NCBI GenBank assembly: GCA_900549775.1
Contig: URPR01000013.1
Location: 1 to 33,452 of the forward strand
DNA length: 33,452 bases
Direction of reading: 5' to 3'
Source of the DNA: an uncultured Oscillospiraceae bacterium
GTDB lineage: Bacteria; Bacillota; Clostridia; Oscillospirales; Acutalibacteraceae
In this document: positions 17,040-25,414 of the stretch, piece by piece
How the letters are laid out: each line of letters opens with the position of its first letter
Position numbering within the stretch: position 1 is the first letter of the stretch
Made by a program: the position numbers and the translations under genes
The notes under the pieces: model-generated
The model's input: only the letters and a program-made list of their open reading frames with translations
Database searches by the model: none
Told to the model about the DNA's origin: nothing

Positions 17040-19784
17040 ATGAATGTTTTAAAGGCAATGTTCGGGAATTATAGTAAAAGAGAAATAAATAGAATCCGTC
17101 CTAAATGTGACGCTATATTGGCATTGGAAGATACCTACAGAAAAATGAGCGACGCTGAATTAAAAAATCAGACTAAAATTTTCAAGGAAAAGTTAGCAAA
17201 TGGTGCTACAACTGATGATATTTTAGTAGAAGCTTTTGCTACTTGCCGGGAGGCAGCTACTAGAGTATTGGGCATGACGCACTTCCCTGTACAGATTCTT
17301 GGAGGAATAATCTTACATCAAGGAAGAGTTAGCGAAATGGGCACTGGTGAAGGTAAAACTCTAGTTGAAACTTTACCGGCTTATTTGAATGGCTTGACAG
17401 GTAAAGGTGTGCACATTGTTACGGTCAACGATTACCTTGCAAAACGTGACTCTGAACTTATGGGTAAGCTGTATAGATTTTTAGGGCTTACGGTAGGGTT
17501 ACTTTCGCACGATGCAGATAACGCTCAAAGGAAACAAGCATATGCAGCTGATATAACATACTGTACAAATAACGAACTTGGTTTTGACTACTTAAGGGAT
17601 AACATGGTTACTTATAAAGAAAACCGTGTTCAACGTGGGCACAATTTCGCGATTGTCGACGAAGTTGACTCTATACTAATAGACGAGGCAAGGACTCCAC
17701 TTATTATTTCTGGACAGGGTGATAAATCAACAGAGCTTTATCACGTAGCTGATAATTTCGCAAGGACACTTAAAATGGTTAAGGTTGCGGAGTTGAACGA
17801 AAAAGAGGATGCAGATGAAGTTTACGAAGATGCAGACTATATAGTAGATGAAAAAGCTAAAACGGCTACGTTGACTAAAAACGGCGTGAAAAAAGCAGAA
17901 GAATTTTTCCATGTTGAGAATTTGACTGATATTGAAAATACAACCATACAGCATCATATAAACCAGGCAATAAAAGCGCATGGCGTTATGCAAAATGAAA
18001 TTGATTATGTTGTAAAAGATGGCGAGGTTGTTATAGTAGACGAATTTACCGGCCGTTTGATGTTTGGTCGTCGCTACAATGAAGGCTTACACCAGGCTAT
18101 AGAAGCCAAAGAAGGCGTGAAAGTTGCTAGAGAATCTAAAACATTAGCTGCTATTACGTTCCAAAATTACTTTAAGCTATATAAAAAATTGTCCGGTATG
18201 AGCGGTACTGTTATGACTGAAGAAAACGAGTTCCGTGAAATTTATAAGCTAGACGTTGTTGCAATACCTACCAACAAACCTATTCAAAGAATAGACCATC
18301 CTGATGCAGTTTTCAAAACTGAAAAAGGAAAATATAAAGCGGTTATCAGAGATTTGGTAGAGTACCACAAGAAGGGACAGCCTGTTCTTGTTGGAACTAT
18401 ATCTATTGAAAAATCAGAACTTTTAAGTAAGCTTCTAAAAGAAGAAGGCATCAAGCATACAGTGTTGAACGCTAAGTATCATGAAAAAGAAGCTGAGATT
18501 ATTGCTCAGGCGGGTAAAAAAGGAGCAGTTACCATTGCTACCAACATGGCCGGCCGAGGAACTGACATTAAGCTTGGTGGTAACTCAGAGTACTTGGCTA
18601 TTGCGGAAATGCGTAAAATGGGAATAAGCGAAGATGTCATAGTAGAGGCTACAGGCTTTGCTGATACTGATAACGAAGAAATTTTAAGTGCAAGACAGAC
18701 TTTCAGTGATCTTAGGAAAAAATATGATGAAAGTATAAAGAAAGATGCGGATGAAGTTAAGGATCTTGGTGGTCTTGTCATTATGGGTACGGAAAGAGCA
18801 GAAACACGTCGTATAGATAATCAGCTAAGAGGCCGTGCCGGCAGACAAGGAGATCCCGGTGAAACGAGGTTTTATCTTTCACTCGAAGATGACCTGATGA
18901 GGCTCTTTAATGGTGATAGAGTAAAAGCTATTATGGATAGACTAAATGTGGAAGAAGATATGCCTATAGACAGCAAAATGATTTCCAGTGTTATTGAAAA
19001 CTCGCAGAAGAAAGTTGAAGGACGCGACTTTGGAATCAGAAAGAGCGTTTTCCAATATGACAATGTTATGAATCGTCAACGTGAAGTTATTTATGACCAA
19101 AGGAACAAAGTTCTTGATGGTGATGACTTAAGCGAACAGATCGTTAAGATGATCAAGGGCTCTATAGATAAAACTGTCAGGAAGTACTTACCTGAACATG
19201 AAGATAGGAAAAGTTGGAATTTAGCGGGGCTTAAAGATTATTATCTTGGCTGGGGTGTAACTGAAAACAGCCTTAACTTTACTGAAGATGAGCTTAAAAA
19301 AGTTACTATAGACTCGATAGTTGAGGAAATACAAAAAAATGCCTTGGAAATATACCAAGAAAAAGAAAACGAATTTGGCAAAGAAATGTTGCGTGAAATC
19401 GAGCGTGTTATTCTGCTTAAGAATGTAGATAACCATTGGATGGATCACATAGATGCGATGGAAGAGCTCAAGAAAGGCATTAGACTGCGCGCATATGCTC
19501 AACGTGACCCAGTTATGGAATACCGTACAGAGGGCTTTGATATGTTTGATGAAATGATTGACAATATACGCGATGATACTGTTAAGGTTTTATTGAACTT
19601 TAGAACTCCTGGCAGAGTTGCACCAAAAAGGGAAAGTGCTATAAACGAAGGCCCTATGCTAACGAACGTGAGGGTAAATTCTTCTGGTACAAGTAAAACG
19701 ATAAGAAATACTGAAAAAGTTGGCAGAAATGATCCTTGCCCTTGTGGCAGTGGCAAAAAATATAAAAAATGCTGTGGTAAATAA
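17040..19784 (+). CDS. secA: Preprotein translocase ATPase SecA
   Basis: This full-length SecA has 914 residues. The first nucleotide-binding domain has Walker A MGTGEGKT (about residues 100-107) and the helicase-like DEVDSILIDEAR box. The preprotein cross-linking domain, the second nucleotide-binding domain (NMAGRGTDIKLGG, ETRRIDNQLRGRAGRQGDPG) and the helical scaffold follow. The C-terminal zinc motif CPCGSGKKYKKCC binds SecB or ribosomes in other bacteria. SecA drives export of unfolded proteins through SecYEG, so it would export the signal-peptide proteins encoded nearby. Monocistronic, with a terminator directly behind it. Confidence 0.98.
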   Translation: MNVLKAMFGNYSKREINRIRPKCDAILALEDTYRKMSDAELKNQTKIFKEKLANGATTDDILVEAFATCREAATRVLGMTHFPVQILGGIILHQGRVSEMGTGEGKTLVETLPAYLNGLTGKGVHIVTVNDYLAKRDSELMGKLYRFLGLTVGLLSHDADNAQRKQAYAADITYCTNNELGFDYLRDNMVTYKENRVQRGHNFAIVDEVDSILIDEARTPLIISGQGDKSTELYHVADNFARTLKMVKVAELNEKEDADEVYEDADYIVDEKAKTATLTKNGVKKAEEFFHVENLTDIENTTIQHHINQAIKAHGVMQNEIDYVVKDGEVVIVDEFTGRLMFGRRYNEGLHQAIEAKEGVKVARESKTLAAITFQNYFKLYKKLSGMSGTVMTEENEFREIYKLDVVAIPTNKPIQRIDHPDAVFKTEKGKYKAVIRDLVEYHKKGQPVLVGTISIEKSELLSKLLKEEGIKHTVLNAKYHEKEAEIIAQAGKKGAVTIATNMAGRGTDIKLGGNSEYLAIAEMRKMGISEDVIVEATGFADTDNEEILSARQTFSDLRKKYDESIKKDADEVKDLGGLVIMGTERAETRRIDNQLRGRAGRQGDPGETRFYLSLEDDLMRLFNGDRVKAIMDRLNVEEDMPIDSKMISSVIENSQKKVEGRDFGIRKSVFQYDNVMNRQREVIYDQRNKVLDGDDLSEQIVKMIKGSIDKTVRKYLPEHEDRKSWNLAGLKDYYLGWGVTENSLNFTEDELKKVTIDSIVEEIQKNALEIYQEKENEFGKEMLREIERVILLKNVDNHWMDHIDAMEELKKGIRLRAYAQRDPVMEYRTEGFDMFDEMIDNIRDDTVKVLLNFRTPGRVAPKRESAINEGPMLTNVRVNSSGTSKTIRNTEKVGRNDPCPCGSGKKYKKCCGK

Positions 19785-19786
19785 CA

Positions 19787-19827
19787 AAAAGGTCAAAGCT
19801 TTTCAAAGTGAAGAGCTTTGACCTTTT
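19787..19827. terminator. Bidirectional terminator after secA
   Basis: A perfect 14-bp inverted repeat: AAAAGGTCAAAGCT (19787-19800) and its complement (19814-19827), with a 13-base loop. A and T runs at both ends allow termination in both directions. It lies between the convergent secA and coat-like genes. Confidence 0.88.
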
Positions 19828-19839
19828 ATGTAATGACAT

Positions 19840-20346
19840 CTAATAATTTAATCTTATAAATTCTATATTTTTTAAAGGACATACTAATATATTTCCGGTT
19901 TGAGTTTCCCTTAACAGCAAGTAGTCTTCTCCCACTGTTAAAATTTCACCTATTTTATTTACGCTTTGGCCTCCACCTATTAGCATTTCTACAGTTGCTA
20001 ACTTTCCGCTTTGTGTTTTTAAAAAATCTTCAAGTTTTTCTGCTTGCAACGGCTGAAACTCAAATATATCCGGAATAAAAGTTTCTTCAGTGTAGTTTGT
20101 TAACTTTTCTTCTTGTCCTTTAAGGTTGATTAGTTGAGAATTCTCTGTTTCCGAGGCACCTTCCGTTATTTTTTCCCGATCTATATTTTTATTTCTAAGT
20201 TCTTCTTTCTCTATATCATCTTTTGAAAAAAAATCATAACCAAACATATTCATTTCACTTGGCATATTTTCTAGATTTTGTGTATTTGGGTTGCCATTTA
20301 GATTATAAATTTTAGATAAGTCTAAATTATTGTTTATATCAGGCAT
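19840..20346 (-). CDS. GerQ-like spore coat protein candidate
   Basis: The first 100 of 168 residues are polar and low in complexity, rich in Asn, Glu and Asp. The last 60 (about 106-166) form a compact beta-rich domain: FLKTQSGKLATVEMLIGGG, then GEILTVGEDYLLLRE, then TGNILVCPLKNIEFIRL. That order of strands and the ending resemble the C-terminal domain of GerQ, a coat protein needed for normal germination in Bacillus. Similar proteins occur in Oscillospirales, as I recall. A sigma-K-like promoter upstream supports mother-cell expression. Ribosome site GGAGGT on the minus strand is about 10 bases before the ATG. Similarity is judged by eye and is moderate. Confidence 0.55.
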   Translation of the reverse strand: MPDINNNLDLSKIYNLNGNPNTQNLENMPSEMNMFGYDFFSKDDIEKEELRNKNIDREKITEGASETENSQLINLKGQEEKLTNYTEETFIPDIFEFQPLQAEKLEDFLKTQSGKLATVEMLIGGGQSVNKIGEILTVGEDYLLLRETQTGNILVCPLKNIEFIRLNY

Positions 20347-20386
20347 ATTGGGAATACCTCCAAAAATTGAAAATTTTTATCAACTT

Positions 20387-20415
20387 TATAATATGTAAAT
20401 TTTGATTTGTCTGTG
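20387..20415 (-). promoter_or_regulatory. Sigma-K-like promoter for the GerQ-like gene
   Basis: Read on the minus strand: CAC (20415-20413), 17 bases, CATATTATA (20395-20387). This fits the sigma-K pattern AC-N16/17-CATANNNTA. The start site would be about 35 bases before the ATG. AT-rich DNA makes such matches easier by chance. Confidence 0.4.
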
Positions 20416-20566
20416 ATATAAAACATTATTTTCAAACTTATAAAAAATTTATTAAAATATAAATTTTTCCCTAAAATATATTACATAATGATTTTTTATA
20501 GGTATAAATAATTAAAAATCAGTGCAAAAATTTTAATATTTGGTTATTTTAAAAAATGCATTTATA

Positions 20567-20575
20567 TGTTATAAT
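20567..20575 (+). promoter_or_regulatory. Extended -10 promoter of the binding-protein/MFS unit
   Basis: TGTTATAAT at 20567-20575 is a consensus extended -10 element with no convincing -35. It lies about 65 bases before the TTG start. The rest of the 295-base gap (20347-20641) is very AT-rich and holds nothing else I can identify. Confidence 0.5.
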
Positions 20576-20641
20576 AATTTTAATAATATTGAATTTATTT
20601 TAACTATATTATCCAATTGATGATGATTAGGAGGGATTTAT

Positions 20642-21769
20642 TTGAAAAAACGTTTGCTTATTTTGCTTTTAGTTTTAACTTTTCTATTTTCAAATTTAGC
20701 TACTTTTGCAATAAACAATAATAAAGATTTAGCCACAAACGAAGGCACTGCCCCCTTAAGGATAGGTTATGTTGAAAGTGAATCTTTTCACCTATATACC
20801 TCACAACTTGCTAATATGGCACTTAATTTTCAAAAAGATGGTATATTGAGTGAATACGATGTTATGTCTAAAGCTAGCACTGCACTTGAAGTTTGGACAA
20901 ACATGTGTGACCATTGCGTATCTAATAAGTATAAATTTATCAAAGAGATGTACTTTAATACAAAGGATATGCCGGAAAACGTTTATAAGCAGGCAATAAA
21001 TTATGAAAACGTCGACTTGGTTATAGTAATGGGAACAAGCGCAGGTAAATATTTTGCAGAAAATGAAACTAAAAATAAGTTTATGGTATTTGCAGCCGCT
21101 GACCCGATATTGTCCGGAATAATAAAAAGCGAAACAGAAAAAAATAACCCGAATGCTTTTGCCCATATAGATAAAGGAAAATATAAACGCCAAATACAAG
21201 CTGGGCACAGACTTTTAAAATTTAAAAAAGTCGGAGTTGTGTATCAAAATGATGAATCTGCTTATGCGTACTCTGGCATAGATTCTTTAAAATCAGCTTC
21301 CGAAGAGTTAGATTTTGACATAGTTGTACGACATGTGGAAGAAGCTAAAAACGAAAAAGATTACGAGCGATATTATAAAGATTTAGAAAAAGCTTACCAT
21401 GAACTTGTAATAGAAGGTATAGACACTTTATACGTAACGACTGCTACTATACAGGATGACAGATTGCTCGGACTTTTAGAAAAAGATATCTATAAAAATA
21501 ACATTCCAACAATAGCTCAAACTGATGAAAACCAGGTAAAAGTAGGAGCAACAATAGGAGTTACACTTTTAGATACAGAGGAACAAGCCGCTTTTGCTGT
21601 AGCACAAATAAAAAAGTATGCATCTGGTACTAGTTTTGAAAATCTTGACCAAGTAAATGAAAGTACCGCAAAAATATATGTAAATTATGATATTGCTAAA
21701 AGAATCGGAGTCAAAATTCCATTTTCTACTCTTTTAATCGTAGATCGTATTTATAGGCTTGAAAATTGA
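20642..21769 (+). CDS. ABC-type substrate-binding protein (PF04392-like), secreted
   Basis: The 375-residue protein has a signal peptide of about 23 residues (basic MKKR, hydrophobic core, cleavage near ATFA). A two-lobe periplasmic-binding fold resembling the ABC_sub_bind family follows: PLRIGYVE, VDLVIVMGTSAGKYFAE, KFKKVGVVYQNDES, GIDTLYVTTATIQDD and VGATIGVTLLDTEEQAA. There is no lipobox cysteine, which is unusual for a binding protein of a Gram-positive cell. No ABC permease or ATPase lies nearby; the gene is followed 23 bases later by a membrane transporter with a sensor-like region. The start is TTG at 20642 with AGGAGGG upstream. The ligand is unknown. Confidence 0.75.
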   Translation: MKKRLLILLLVLTFLFSNLATFAINNNKDLATNEGTAPLRIGYVESESFHLYTSQLANMALNFQKDGILSEYDVMSKASTALEVWTNMCDHCVSNKYKFIKEMYFNTKDMPENVYKQAINYENVDLVIVMGTSAGKYFAENETKNKFMVFAAADPILSGIIKSETEKNNPNAFAHIDKGKYKRQIQAGHRLLKFKKVGVVYQNDESAYAYSGIDSLKSASEELDFDIVVRHVEEAKNEKDYERYYKDLEKAYHELVIEGIDTLYVTTATIQDDRLLGLLEKDIYKNNIPTIAQTDENQVKVGATIGVTLLDTEEQAAFAVAQIKKYASGTSFENLDQVNESTAKIYVNYDIAKRIGVKIPFSTLLIVDRIYRLEN

Positions 21770-21792
21770 TTCTTTATATGAGAGGATTTTTT

Positions 21793-24039
21793 ATGGAAAA
21801 TAAAAAAGAAAGCATTTTAAATGGTGTACTCATAAAGTTTGTAGGGTTGGTTATGGCTATATTCGTTTTCGTTACCATATTTTCATCTGTTTTGAACGTT
21901 ATGTCATTTAACAAGATCACAAACGAAGTGTACTCTAATGCAAGTAGACTGAGTGTAACAGGCCCATTAAACAATATTAAATACTCTGTAAGCTTTGGAA
22001 AGCCTATAGAAAAATTTTTCGGAATGAAATCAATCTTAGATGATACTTTATCTATGTCTACAGATTTTTTAAGCGTAAGCATTGTAAATAAAAACAATGA
22101 GGTTTTATATTCTAGCGGGCAGGAAATTCTGAAAGTCCCAAAAGATATATTGCAGGAGGAATATGTAGAAGCTAAAGAAGGAATCTACACAAGTTGTAGT
22201 ATAAATGATAACTCTTCCTTAGTTCTATTGTTGGATAAATCTTACGTGGATTCAAGGGTAAAAAATTACATAAGTTCTATAATAAAAATCGATATTATTT
22301 TAGCGGTGTCGGTATTTGTTCTTACTTTACTAATATACTTCATGCTTTTATCTGTAAAGAAAAAAATAAAATTTTCTGACTTAAAAATTTCCGCAATCGT
22401 TATTTTAATAATATCTCAGTTAACTTTTGGAGCTGTGGTAATGAATTACTACACTCAAGGATATACTCAGTCCATATCAAAAATAGCAGAAGGAATATCT
22501 CAGACTGTGAAAAATGATATAAAAAGTATTATCGATCAAGGCATACCTATCGAAGAGTTTACTGGATTGGATGAGTATCTTACGAGCATTGTGAATGACG
22601 TTCCTGAAATTGAAAATGTGTATATAACTACTCACAAAGTTGGCGATAGTTATATGACAAAATTAATTTCAAACGATAAAATATATTATATAAATATCGA
22701 CTCAAAAGTAGATCAAAAAGTAATAAATAATAGAATAATTCAATTTTCAATCGATGCTGCCATATTAATAGCTATAACAGTATTGTTATGTTTAGAGTTG
22801 AGCCTGTTCCTTGGTGAGTCTGCCGATGAAGAAAAGAAAAAGTTAAGAAAACAAAGTGGACGTCGTATAAGTATATCTGGGTTAAGATTATTCTTTTTCG
22901 TGTCGTTACTCACGCTAAGTTTAGACTCCGGTTTTATATCAATAGTTTCAAATAATTTATTTAAAAATTTGAATGATCAGTCGCTACCATCTTTTATTTC
23001 GGGGTTACCAGTAACAGTCGGAATCATAGCTACAATGATAGGAATAGCATTTTGGAGCAAGATTATGTCTAAGATAGGCATTAAACTTTTACTTATTTTC
23101 GGTGTGATTTTCTCTTCTGCGGGGTTATTCATTTCGTCTTTGAGCAATAATTTATACTATTTTTCATTAGCTAGGTTTATATATGGTTTTGGTTTTGCCG
23201 CAATATTAGCTACAACCAAAGTTTTCTCTTCATTACACGATGATATAAAAGAAAGAACCAAAATTTCTTCAGCATTAACTGTAGGAACACTAGCAGGATC
23301 CAGCTGTGGTGTCGTTATCGGAGGACTTGTCGCTGATAGAACTTCTTACAATTTCGTATTTATCATGGCGGCAGTGCTGTCTATATTAACCCTACTCCTA
23401 ATTCCTATAATAAATATAGATAAAACAGTAAACATCCCTAAATTTTCATTTAACAAGCTTGGTAGCATACTAAAGCAAAAGGCTATTATCCTTTATATAT
23501 TATTGATAATAATCCCAGTATATATTTCCAGCATGTTTGTAGGGTACTCAATACCTTTGTATGGAGATGAGATTAACTTATCACAAACCATAATTTCAGC
23601 CATAATAATGATGAATTATATAGTTACTGCATACTTAACTAACTCGATGTCGAATATATCTATGAATCATTTCAGCGTAAAGAAATTGACTTTTATTTAC
23701 GTCATAACCTTGTCACTATCGGTAGCTTTATTCTCTTTATTTAATAATTTACTCACAGCAATTATTTCCACTATACTTTTAGCTATAGCAGATTCATTCG
23801 GACTTATAGCAATAATTGAAACTTTTTACGAAGTTTTGGGCAAAGACGTAAATCGCACTATGGGTGCAATGTTATTTGTTATGGTAAGTAAACTTGGAAG
23901 CGGTATAGCTCCCACGCTCATCTCTTCGCAGTTATCGCAAGGCATAGCGAAAGCAAGTTTAATTATTCCGTATACCCTGCTGGGTGGAATAGCACTTTAC
24001 CTTTTGCTCAGCAGAGGAAAAAAACAAAATCAAATATAA
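21793..24039 (+). CDS. MFS-like transporter with N-terminal extracytoplasmic sensor-like region
   Basis: In this 748-residue protein a first membrane segment (about residues 15-38) is followed by an extracytoplasmic stretch of about 115 residues. Two further segments (about 163-187 and 200-222) lead to a second extracytoplasmic stretch of about 90 residues and another segment. The second half (from about 360) is a 12-segment major-facilitator-like domain: WSKIMSKIGIKLLLIFG resembles the loop 2-3 motif and ARFIYGFGFAA and GTLAGSSCGVVIGGLVAD are MFS-like. I chose the ATG at 21793, preceded by AGAGGA; upstream TTG and ATG codons in frame (21766, 21778) lack a spaced ribosome site. It is probably cotranscribed with the binding-protein gene. 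I do not recognise this fusion as a named family. Confidence 0.72.
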   Translation: MENKKESILNGVLIKFVGLVMAIFVFVTIFSSVLNVMSFNKITNEVYSNASRLSVTGPLNNIKYSVSFGKPIEKFFGMKSILDDTLSMSTDFLSVSIVNKNNEVLYSSGQEILKVPKDILQEEYVEAKEGIYTSCSINDNSSLVLLLDKSYVDSRVKNYISSIIKIDIILAVSVFVLTLLIYFMLLSVKKKIKFSDLKISAIVILIISQLTFGAVVMNYYTQGYTQSISKIAEGISQTVKNDIKSIIDQGIPIEEFTGLDEYLTSIVNDVPEIENVYITTHKVGDSYMTKLISNDKIYYINIDSKVDQKVINNRIIQFSIDAAILIAITVLLCLELSLFLGESADEEKKKLRKQSGRRISISGLRLFFFVSLLTLSLDSGFISIVSNNLFKNLNDQSLPSFISGLPVTVGIIATMIGIAFWSKIMSKIGIKLLLIFGVIFSSAGLFISSLSNNLYYFSLARFIYGFGFAAILATTKVFSSLHDDIKERTKISSALTVGTLAGSSCGVVIGGLVADRTSYNFVFIMAAVLSILTLLLIPIINIDKTVNIPKFSFNKLGSILKQKAIILYILLIIIPVYISSMFVGYSIPLYGDEINLSQTIISAIIMMNYIVTAYLTNSMSNISMNHFSVKKLTFIYVITLSLSVALFSLFNNLLTAIISTILLAIADSFGLIAIIETFYEVLGKDVNRTMGAMLFVMVSKLGSGIAPTLISSQLSQGIAKASLIIPYTLLGGIALYLLLSRGKKQNQI

Positions 24040-24060
24040 AGAATAACTTGACCATAAACG

Positions 24061-24089
24061 TATAAAGCCACCAAATTGGTGGCTTTATA
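24061..24089. terminator. Bidirectional terminator after the MFS gene
   Basis: TATAAAGCCACCAA (24061-24074) and its exact complement (24076-24089) form a hairpin between the convergent MFS and htrA genes, with T-rich sequence on the plus-strand side. Confidence 0.85.
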
Positions 24090-24105
24090 TTTATGAATTT
24101 TAATT

Positions 24106-25395
24106 TTAACCTTTATCCTCTTGAAGCGTAACTTTTACATCCAGCGTGGTACTTTGACCGCTTAATGCTGACTGTCTATAAAGTGTAAGATTAACAGTGT
24201 CACCGGCTTTGTGCTTATTTAGTTCCCCATATAAGTCGGATGTATTTGTTGTGTTCGCGCCATCCATCTTTGTAATGATGTCCCCTACTTTAACGCCTTG
24301 ACTTATAAGGTTGCTGCCTTCGTTAATTTCTAAAATCAATATACCTTGAGGGACATCATTTATGCGTGCTTCATATGCCGAAACAGGTCTTACAGAGATA
24401 CCCAACTTTACTCTGCCAGATACATACCCCTTATTTATTATATCGTCAACTACCGATTTAGCAGTGTTTATTGGTATAGCAAAACCCATTCCTTCAAAGT
24501 CTTTCACCTTTGCAGTGTTGATTCCTATTACTTGCCCATACATATTTACCAGCGCACCGCCGGAATTACCCGGATTTATTGCAGCATCTGTTTGTATGAA
24601 TTTTGATGAACTATTTACTGAACTATTTTCTGACTTAAGCGAACGGTTTAAGGCTGATACCAAGCCCCTTGTTAGAGAATTTGAAAACTCCAGACCACCA
24701 GGATTTCCTATTGCCAATACCCACTCGCCTACTGCTAACTGATCTGAATTTCCAAAAGTTGCAGGACTGAGCCCATTTGAATCAATCTTTACTACAGCTA
24801 AATCCGTCCTAACATCGAAGCCGACCACTTTAGCTTGATATTCCTTATTATCTATGACGACAGTGACATTGTACTTATTGCTATTGCCTATAACATGTGC
24901 ATTTGTTATGATATACCCGTCTTCTGTCATAATTATTCCGGACCCTTGACCTGCTCCAGACGAAATTAAACCTTTGCTAGGGTTATAAGTTACTATCCCT
25001 ACAATTGACGGTGCTACTTTAGCGTAAACCTCTTGCGCAGACATTGCGTTTTCGTCTTCTGTTCGGTCTTTCGTGTTTAATGTAGGTGTGTTGCCACTTA
25101 CTTGAGAGCCCTGCGAAGAAAATAGATTGATATTATTATTCTTTAAGTACGATGCCGTTATGGCAGAAAGCAAGAACAATACCGCGAGACCTACTATTAC
25201 TCCAAACGTCCACAAAAACACTTTTAGGCCTTTATCCATTTTAGGCTTTTTGTTTTTCTCTTCGTTTAGTACACTAACATCACATTCTTCTGCATGATTT
25301 TGTTGTTCATTAGACGTTTCTTCTAAAAGTTCTGTTTTAGATACATTTTCTGCATTTTCATCGTTGTTATTGCTCAAGTTTTCATTTTTATCCAT
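24106..25395 (-). CDS. htrA: HtrA/DegP-like membrane-anchored serine protease
   Basis: The 429-residue protein has an acidic cytosolic N-terminus (about 55 residues) and one membrane segment (about 58-82). A trypsin-like S1C domain follows with catalytic His167 (NAHVIG), Asp198 (RTDLAV) and Ser278 (GNSGG). A C-terminal PDZ domain (about 330-425) is present, including GILILEINEGSNLISQGVKVGD. Such proteases degrade or refold damaged proteins outside the membrane. It is the third gene of a response regulator - kinase - protease operon, 19 bases behind the kinase, with GGAGAG as ribosome site. In B. subtilis, htrA genes are regulated by CssRS, so control by its own operon partners is plausible here. 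Confidence 0.93.
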   Translation of the reverse strand: MDKNENLSNNNDENAENVSKTELLEETSNEQQNHAEECDVSVLNEEKNKKPKMDKGLKVFLWTFGVIVGLAVLFLLSAITASYLKNNNINLFSSQGSQVSGNTPTLNTKDRTEDENAMSAQEVYAKVAPSIVGIVTYNPSKGLISSGAGQGSGIIMTEDGYIITNAHVIGNSNKYNVTVVIDNKEYQAKVVGFDVRTDLAVVKIDSNGLSPATFGNSDQLAVGEWVLAIGNPGGLEFSNSLTRGLVSALNRSLKSENSSVNSSSKFIQTDAAINPGNSGGALVNMYGQVIGINTAKVKDFEGMGFAIPINTAKSVVDDIINKGYVSGRVKLGISVRPVSAYEARINDVPQGILILEINEGSNLISQGVKVGDIITKMDGANTTNTSDLYGELNKHKAGDTVNLTLYRQSALSGQSTTLDVKVTLQEDKG

Positions 25396-25414
25396 TTTAA
25401 ACTCTCCTTTTTAA

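Noticed and set aside
21766..21792. Upstream TTG or ATG start for the MFS-like protein
   Set aside because: The ribosome site AGAGGA lies downstream of both codons and is correctly spaced only for the ATG at 21793.
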